Below are positions 59,625 through 64,000 of a stretch of 64,000 bases of DNA, piece after piece. This DNA is from Phytoactinopolyspora limicola (GTDB lineage Bacteria > Actinomycetota > Actinomycetes > Jiangellales > Jiangellaceae): assembly GCF_011320225.1 (NCBI RefSeq), contig NZ_JAAOEN010000002.1, forward strand, positions 184,574 through 248,573. Reading direction: 5' to 3'. Position 1 is the stretch's first letter. The number at the start of each line of letters is the position of its first letter. Below the pieces are notes generated by a model that made no database searches, was not told the DNA's origin, and saw only the letters and a list, made by a program, of their open reading frames with translations. Position numbers and translations under genes: made by a program.

Positions 59625-60746
59625 TTACCCGCCGGTTTCCATAAACGAGGTTCCTCGCCGCAGCAACCGTCGCGGCCTCCGTGTGGTAAATGCCACCAAC
59701 ACGAGGATGGCCACCGCCAACAACGCATACGTCGTCCATCCGCCGACCAAGGCGATGACGACGACTCCCCCGGACACCAGGGCCGCCCACACCCACATGA
59801 TCGCCGCGGCCCGGCCATCGGAGTGGCCGACCTCCAGCAACCGATGATGCAGGTGTTTCTTGTCCGGCGAGTTGAACATACGTCCCTCGCGGGTACGGCG
59901 CACCACTGCCAACAACATGTCCAGGAACGGCAACGCGATCACCGCCGCCGGCAGGATCAACGGCAGCAGCGTCAGCAAGAAACTGGACTCGTCGACGTCT
60001 TGGCTCGCCGAGCGGCCGGTGAGGGTGATGGAGCCAGCTGCGAGCAGCAACCCGATGAGCATCGCCCCGGAGTCGCCCATAAAAATCCGCGCCGGCGAGA
60101 TGTTGTGCGGCAGAAAGCCCGCACACATCCCCATCAGCACCACCGCGACCAGGGCCGGGGTGGTCATCCTGGTGTCGCCTTGCTCGACGGCCAGCAAGTA
60201 CGTGTACGAGAAAAATGCGGCCGCGCCGATACCCACGACACCAGCGGCCAGTCCGTCCAACCCGTCGATGAAGTTGACCGCATTGGCCGCACCGACCACC
60301 AACAACACCGTGAGCAGGGCACGCTGCCCAGGATCGAGGGTAAACACGCCATTCGGCAGCGGCAGCCACAACAATTCCACGCCCTGCACCACGAGCAGTC
60401 CGGCCGCCAGCATCTGCCCAGCCAACTTGGCCAACGCCGACAGATCCCAGATGTCGTCGGCCACCCCCACCAGGCAAATGACGATCGCCGCCGTGATCAA
60501 CGCCCGCGCGTCGGTCGACTCGACGAATACGTCTCGCATGCGGGGCAGATAGCTGGCCACCAGCATGGCCCCGAGCATCCCGATGAGCATGGCCACCCCG
60601 CCCATTCGGGGGACAACACCCTTATGTACGTCCCGCGCCCGTGGCGGCGGGATGGCGCCGACCCAGTGTGCGACCCGTCCGCACAGCGCCATCATCAAAT
60701 AGGTGATCGACGCGGCGATGAAGAAGGTCAGCAGGTACTCGCGCAC
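59625..60746 (-). CDS. wecA: Undecaprenyl-phosphate GlcNAc-1-phosphate transferase (WecA/MraY family)
   Basis: 373 aa, about eleven membrane helices. Active-site blocks HKGVVPRMGG, VGVADDIWDLSALAKL, NAVNFIDGLDGLAAG, FMGDSGAM and KKHLHHRLLEVGH. It starts a cell-surface glycan (such as arabinogalactan linker or teichoic-type polymer) on the lipid carrier. GTG start, AAAGG 11 bases upstream. Confidence 0.93.
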   Translation of the reverse strand: MREYLLTFFIAASITYLMMALCGRVAHWVGAIPPPRARDVHKGVVPRMGGVAMLIGMLGAMLVASYLPRMRDVFVESTDARALITAAIVICLVGVADDIWDLSALAKLAGQMLAAGLLVVQGVELLWLPLPNGVFTLDPGQRALLTVLLVVGAANAVNFIDGLDGLAAGVVGIGAAAFFSYTYLLAVEQGDTRMTTPALVAVVLMGMCAGFLPHNISPARIFMGDSGAMLIGLLLAAGSITLTGRSASQDVDESSFLLTLLPLILPAAVIALPFLDMLLAVVRRTREGRMFNSPDKKHLHHRLLEVGHSDGRAAAIMWVWAALVSGGVVVIALVGGWTTYALLAVAILVLVAFTTRRPRRLLRRGTSFMETGG

Positions 60747-60878
60747 CGAACAGCAGCGCCTTTCAACGGAATGAGGCGGACGGCAGGATCACGTCGGCCC
60801 ACTCTAGTGGAACTCCGCACCGCCCCACGTGAGGTGGGTGTACACCCACGGGACCGGTCACGGCATGCCCAACGGCGT

Positions 60879-61679
60879 TCACTCGCGAGCGGCCTCTTCC
60901 GCCGCGCGCCGGACAGCCGCCTGCTCCGGAGTCTCACCCGGGACCTCACCTACCGGGTCGGCCGGGTTGCCGTCCGCCGCGGCGGTAGCGTCGCCGTCCG
61001 CCGCATCGGTTACGCCGTCCGGAGCGGCGGTTATGTCGTCCGGAGCGATGATCTCCGGCACCACATCACGCAGCTGGTCGAGGCTGATGGCACCGGCCCG
61101 GATCACCCGGGGAACATCGCCGGTGACATCGACGATGGTGGACGGGACATCGGCCTTCGTCGGCCCAGCGTCGAGGTAAACCGCAACGGAATTGCCCAAC
61201 TGTTCCCGAGCGTCTTGTGCGGTCTGCGCCGGTGGCTGGCCAGACCGGTTCGCACTGCTCACTCCCATAGGCCCGGTCTCGGCCAGCAACTCCAGGGCGA
61301 CGTCGTGCTGGGGCATCCGTACGACCACCGTCCCGCCGGTGTCGCCCAGATTCCAGTTCAACGAGGGCTGCTCGTGGCAGAGCAAGCTCAGCCCACCCGG
61401 CCAGAACACCGCGGCCAAGGCCTCGGCGGGTTCGTTGGCGACGGCGACGCCGGTCCAGGCCTCCGCCGAGCCCACCAGCACCGGCACCGGCATGTCAGGG
61501 CCGCGTCCTTTGGCGGCGAGCAGCTTGCTGATTGCTGGAGCGGAGAACGCGTCGGCGCCGATCCCGTAGACGGTGTCGGTCGGCAGGACAACCAGCCGGC
61601 CGGCCCGTACCGATCGGGTCGCCACGCTGATCCCGCGTTTGCGCCTGGCGTCGTCCGCGCAGTCGTAGGTCAGAGCCAC
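60879..61679 (-). CDS. L-threonylcarbamoyladenylate synthase (Sua5/YrdC family)
   Basis: 266 aa, makes threonylcarbamoyl-AMP for the t6A37 tRNA modification. Seen: GRLVVLPTDTVYGIGADAF, SANRSGQPPAQTA, PSTIVDVTGDVPRVIRAGAI. The last ~60 residues are an Asp/Ala/Glu-rich tail rather than a Sua5 domain. GTG 61679 lies 6 bases after TAAATA (61686-61691 complement), suggesting a leaderless promoter just past the big palindrome. Confidence 0.92.
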   Translation of the reverse strand: MALTYDCADDARRKRGISVATRSVRAGRLVVLPTDTVYGIGADAFSAPAISKLLAAKGRGPDMPVPVLVGSAEAWTGVAVANEPAEALAAVFWPGGLSLLCHEQPSLNWNLGDTGGTVVVRMPQHDVALELLAETGPMGVSSANRSGQPPAQTAQDAREQLGNSVAVYLDAGPTKADVPSTIVDVTGDVPRVIRAGAISLDQLRDVVPEIIAPDDITAAPDGVTDAADGDATAAADGNPADPVGEVPGETPEQAAVRRAAEEAARE

Positions 61680-61734
61680 GTCACGTATTTAACCGCGTAC
61701 TCATCAACAGTCCTACCCCGCCCCACCTGTACTA

Positions 61735-61812
61735 CCCGCCCGTCCCCATGATCATGAACACTTTGCCGTGTCATGACACGGCAAAGTGTTCATGATCATG
61801 GGGACGGGCGGG
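61735..61812. repeat. Perfect 78-bp loopless palindrome swallowing the prmC stop codon
   Basis: Two 39-base arms meet at TCA|TGA (61771-61776) without a single mismatch or spacer. The outer arm on the gene side encodes the last PrmC residues PRPSP and its TGA (complement of 61796-61798). Outer motif CCCATGATCATG contains TGATCAT, as in the 36186 palindrome. It ends just before the Sua5 promoter. Confidence 0.97.
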
Positions 61813-62674
61813 GGCCTGTCAGGAGGGCGGTGAGATAACGCGGCCGACCGTTGAGATCCGGATGGTCGACGACGTCGCTCCAACGACCGGTCGCCATGAA
61901 CACCCCGGGAGCCGACGTTCCTTGCTCGTCGGCATGCTCGGCGATCACCACGCCGCCGGGACGCAGCAGCCGCGCGGCCACCGACTCCAACACCCGCATC
62001 GCGTCCAAGCCATCTGCTCCGGACCACAACGCGACGCCGGGGTCGTGCTCGACCACCTCGGGGTCGCGGATGGTGGCCCCCACCGGCACGTATGGTGGAT
62101 TGGCGACGACCACGTCCACCTCACCGTGCAGCATGGACATGCTCCGTTCCGCGATCCCACCGACGTCGTCGTGGTGCACCACCACCGACGCGCCGGCAGC
62201 GTTACGTCGCAACCACTCGACGGCGTCGTCGTCGGACTCGACCGCGTGGACCACCACTGGCCGAAGCTCACGAGCCACCGAGATGGCGATAGCTCCCGAT
62301 CCCGCATACATATCGACCACTACCGGCACTCGGTCCGCGGCGATCACCTCTCGAGCCGCCTCGATCGCCGCTCCCGCCGTCAGCTCGGTCTCCGGACGAG
62401 GGACGAAGACCCCCGGGCCCACCTGGAGGGTCAGATATCGGAAATGAGCCACCCCGGTGATGTGCTGCAGCGGCTCTCGCTTCACGCGCCGACCAACAGC
62501 AGCGCTGTAGGCGGCCGGGAACGACGGTGGGACGTCGACCACCGTGACTAGCTGCGTCCGGTCGACACTCAGCACGTGTGCTGCTAGCGTCTCGGCGTCG
62601 TGCCGCGGCGACGGCACTTCGCCCTGGGCCAGCCGCTGCTCCGCCGCGCTGATCAGCTCTCTCAAAGACGTCAT
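61796..62674 (-). CDS. prmC: Release factor glutamine methyltransferase PrmC (HemK)
   Basis: 292 aa; methylates the Gln of the GGQ motif of release factors such as the RF1 encoded upstream. Seen: PLQHITGVAHFRYL, VFVPRPETE, VDMYAGSGAIAISVA (SAM motif) and the diagnostic VVANPPYVP. GGGGG lies 4 bases before ATG 62674. The last codons are built from the palindrome. Confidence 0.95.
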   Translation of the reverse strand: MTSLRELISAAEQRLAQGEVPSPRHDAETLAAHVLSVDRTQLVTVVDVPPSFPAAYSAAVGRRVKREPLQHITGVAHFRYLTLQVGPGVFVPRPETELTAGAAIEAAREVIAADRVPVVVDMYAGSGAIAISVARELRPVVVHAVESDDDAVEWLRRNAAGASVVVHHDDVGGIAERSMSMLHGEVDVVVANPPYVPVGATIRDPEVVEHDPGVALWSGADGLDAMRVLESVAARLLRPGGVVIAEHADEQGTSAPGVFMATGRWSDVVDHPDLNGRPRYLTALLTGPRPSP

Positions 62675-62801
62675 CACACCCCCGTGGTCCCGACGGCGTA
62701 TATCCACCCACCAAGACTTCGAGATCGCTTCGAGCCGGTTGACCAATGGTCGGCCACGACCGGGTGGCTGCCGAGCGCCGGCAGGCTCCACCCGAGCCGC
62801 A

Positions 62802-63887
62802 TCATTCGCCGGCCCCGCCGGTCTCGGTAATCCGGGCCTGCGTATCGGCGTCGACCAACGCCTGGACCACCGCTTCGAGGTCCCCGTCGAGGATGGCATC
62901 CAGGTTGTGCGCCTTATAGCCGATGCGGTGATCCGAGATGCGGTTCTCTGGGAAGTTGTAGGTGCGGATCCGCTCCGAGCGGTCGACGGTGCGAATCTGG
63001 CTCCGCCGGGCGTCGGACGCTTCCTTCTCCGCCGCCTCCTGGGCCGCCGCCAGCAGCCGTGCGCGCAGCATCCGCAGCGCTTGCTCCTTGTTCTGGAGCT
63101 GGCTCTTCTCGTTCTGGCAGGACACGACGATCCCGGTGGGCAGGTGGGTAATGCGGACCGCGGAATCGGTGGTGTTGACGCTCTGTCCACCGGGCCCGGA
63201 CGATCGGAAGACGTCGATCCGGATGTCGTTGGGGTTGATCTCGACCTCGGTGTCGTCGTCGGCCTCGGGCAGCACGAGCACTCCGGCCGCCGACGTGTGG
63301 ATGCGCCCCTGGCTCTCGGTGACCGGGACCCGCTGCACGCGGTGGACACCACCCTCGAACTTCAACCGCGCGTAGGGCGCGGTGCCGGGGTCGGGTGTGC
63401 CGCGTGCCTTGACCGCTACCGAGACGTCACGGTACCCGCCGAGATCGGACGGTTCGGCGTCTATCACCTCGGTACTCCAGCCGGCGCGTTCGGCGTACCG
63501 CGTGTACATACGCAGCAGGTCGCCGGCGAACAGGGCGGACTCTTCGCCCCCGGCCCCAGCCTTGATCTCCAAGATGGCGTCGCGGCCGTCGTTGGGGTCG
63601 CGAGGCAGCAGGAGCAACCGCAGTTCGTCGGCCAGTTCATCTTCGCGGGTGGCGAGTTCACCGGCCTCGGCGGCGAAGGTGGAGTCGTCAGCAGCCAGTT
63701 CCTCAGCGGCCTGCCGGTCGGCACCGGCGGTCAGCCACTTCCGGTACGTCGTGACCACGGCGGTCAGCTCCGCATAGCGGCGACCGAGCCGCCTGGCCTG
63801 GCCGGGATTGGCGTGCACCGAGGGATCGGCAAGCTTGTGCTCGAGTTCCTCATACTCGGCCTCAAGCGCCTTTACGCCCTCGAACAT
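62802..63887 (-). CDS. prfA: Peptide chain release factor 1
   Basis: 361 aa. GGQ motif in [21 protein letters not shown]; the stop-codon tripeptide is PVT ([14 protein letters not shown]) in the RF1 PxT position, so it reads UAA/UAG. ATG 63887 preceded by GAGGGG. First visible gene of the prfA-prmC-Sua5-wecA-atp run. Confidence 0.97.
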   Translation of the reverse strand: MFEGVKALEAEYEELEHKLADPSVHANPGQARRLGRRYAELTAVVTTYRKWLTAGADRQAAEELAADDSTFAAEAGELATREDELADELRLLLLPRDPNDGRDAILEIKAGAGGEESALFAGDLLRMYTRYAERAGWSTEVIDAEPSDLGGYRDVSVAVKARGTPDPGTAPYARLKFEGGVHRVQRVPVTESQGRIHTSAAGVLVLPEADDDTEVEINPNDIRIDVFRSSGPGGQSVNTTDSAVRITHLPTGIVVSCQNEKSQLQNKEQALRMLRARLLAAAQEAAEKEASDARRSQIRTVDRSERIRTYNFPENRISDHRIGYKAHNLDAILDGDLEAVVQALVDADTQARITETGGAGE

Positions 63888-63930
63888 TGCCTGATCCCCT
63901 CTTCACTCCGGCCGTGGTGGGTGGCGGGGT

Positions 63931-64000
63931 GGGGGGGGGGGGGGGGGGGGCGCCCCCCCCCCCCCAAAACAACAAAAAAGAAACCGGGGGGGGGGGCGAG
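63931..64000. other. Low-quality contig end (homopolymer runs)
   Basis: Twenty G, then about 13 C, then A-rich and again a G run. This is unlike any neighbouring sequence and is best read as sequencing or assembly noise at a contig end rather than biology. Confidence 0.9.

Noticed and set aside
59277..61751. An 824-codon plus-strand open frame opposite atpI, wecA and the Sua5 gene
   Set aside because: It is an antisense shadow: composition is His/Arg/Gln-rich without any domain, while the minus strand holds recognisable genes across the whole stretch.

Overview
The window is high-GC DNA from an actinobacterium. Evidence for this is a narGHJI set with NarK, a mycobacterial-type SOS box on a DUF222/HNH (13E12-type) gene, a DUF2550 gene between atpC and murA, a MurA whose catalytic Cys is replaced by Asp, many GTG/TTG starts and probable leaderless promoters. 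I cannot fix the genus. The left edge cuts hypF. The last ~70 bases are homopolymer junk typical of a bad contig end.

Layout. 1-8.3 kb: hypF(partial)-hypC-hypD-hypE, then a four-subunit group 3b-type NAD(P)-linked [NiFe] hydrogenase (hydBGDA) with its maturation protease. 8.4-15.4 kb: tandem DoxX membrane protein, small proteins including a DUF1918 protein, a two-domain universal stress protein, a P1B-5 metal ATPase with a C-terminal hemerythrin domain, a second diverged hydrogenase protease, and a flavin-nucleotide-binding stress protein. 15.5-17 kb: FetAB-type iron exporter. 17-25.3 kb: narK divergent from narGHJI. 25.3-29.1 kb: DUF3048 protein, LexA-type 13E12 gene, E2-like acyltransferase. 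29.6-35.2 kb: 2-oxoacid:ferredoxin oxidoreductase operon (porG-porA-porB plus a GltD/ferredoxin fusion) behind an adhP-type alcohol dehydrogenase. 35.3-41.7 kb: META lipoprotein, RDD protein with nonapeptide repeats, lipid kinase, SDR, and a split glucose/GlcNAc-type PTS. 41.8-46.1 kb: formamide/amide module (MarR, AmiC-like sensor, FmdB, formamidase, AmiS/UreI channel). 46.4-51.6 kb: flavoprotein, tesB, PAP2 protein, murA, DUF2550. 51.6-63.9 kb: the complete F1Fo ATP synthase preceded by wecA, a Sua5 gene, prmC and prfA.

How it works together. The first 35 kb reads as an oxygen-limitation survival island: hydrogenase, nitrate respiration, ferredoxin-linked 2-oxoacid oxidation, alcohol dehydrogenase, stress proteins and Ni/Fe handling. 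At least five GGGACTTTCGGCCC-like sites, resembling the DevR/DosR (OsdR) dormancy-regulator box, lie 50-120 bases ahead of genes in the first 15.5 kb, suggesting one hypoxia regulon; no devRS genes are in view. The second theme is unusual perfect inverted repeats: a 78-bp and a 56-bp loopless palindrome, each swallowing the stop codon of the preceding gene, plus smaller GATC-cored inverted repeats downstream of hypE and fmdA.
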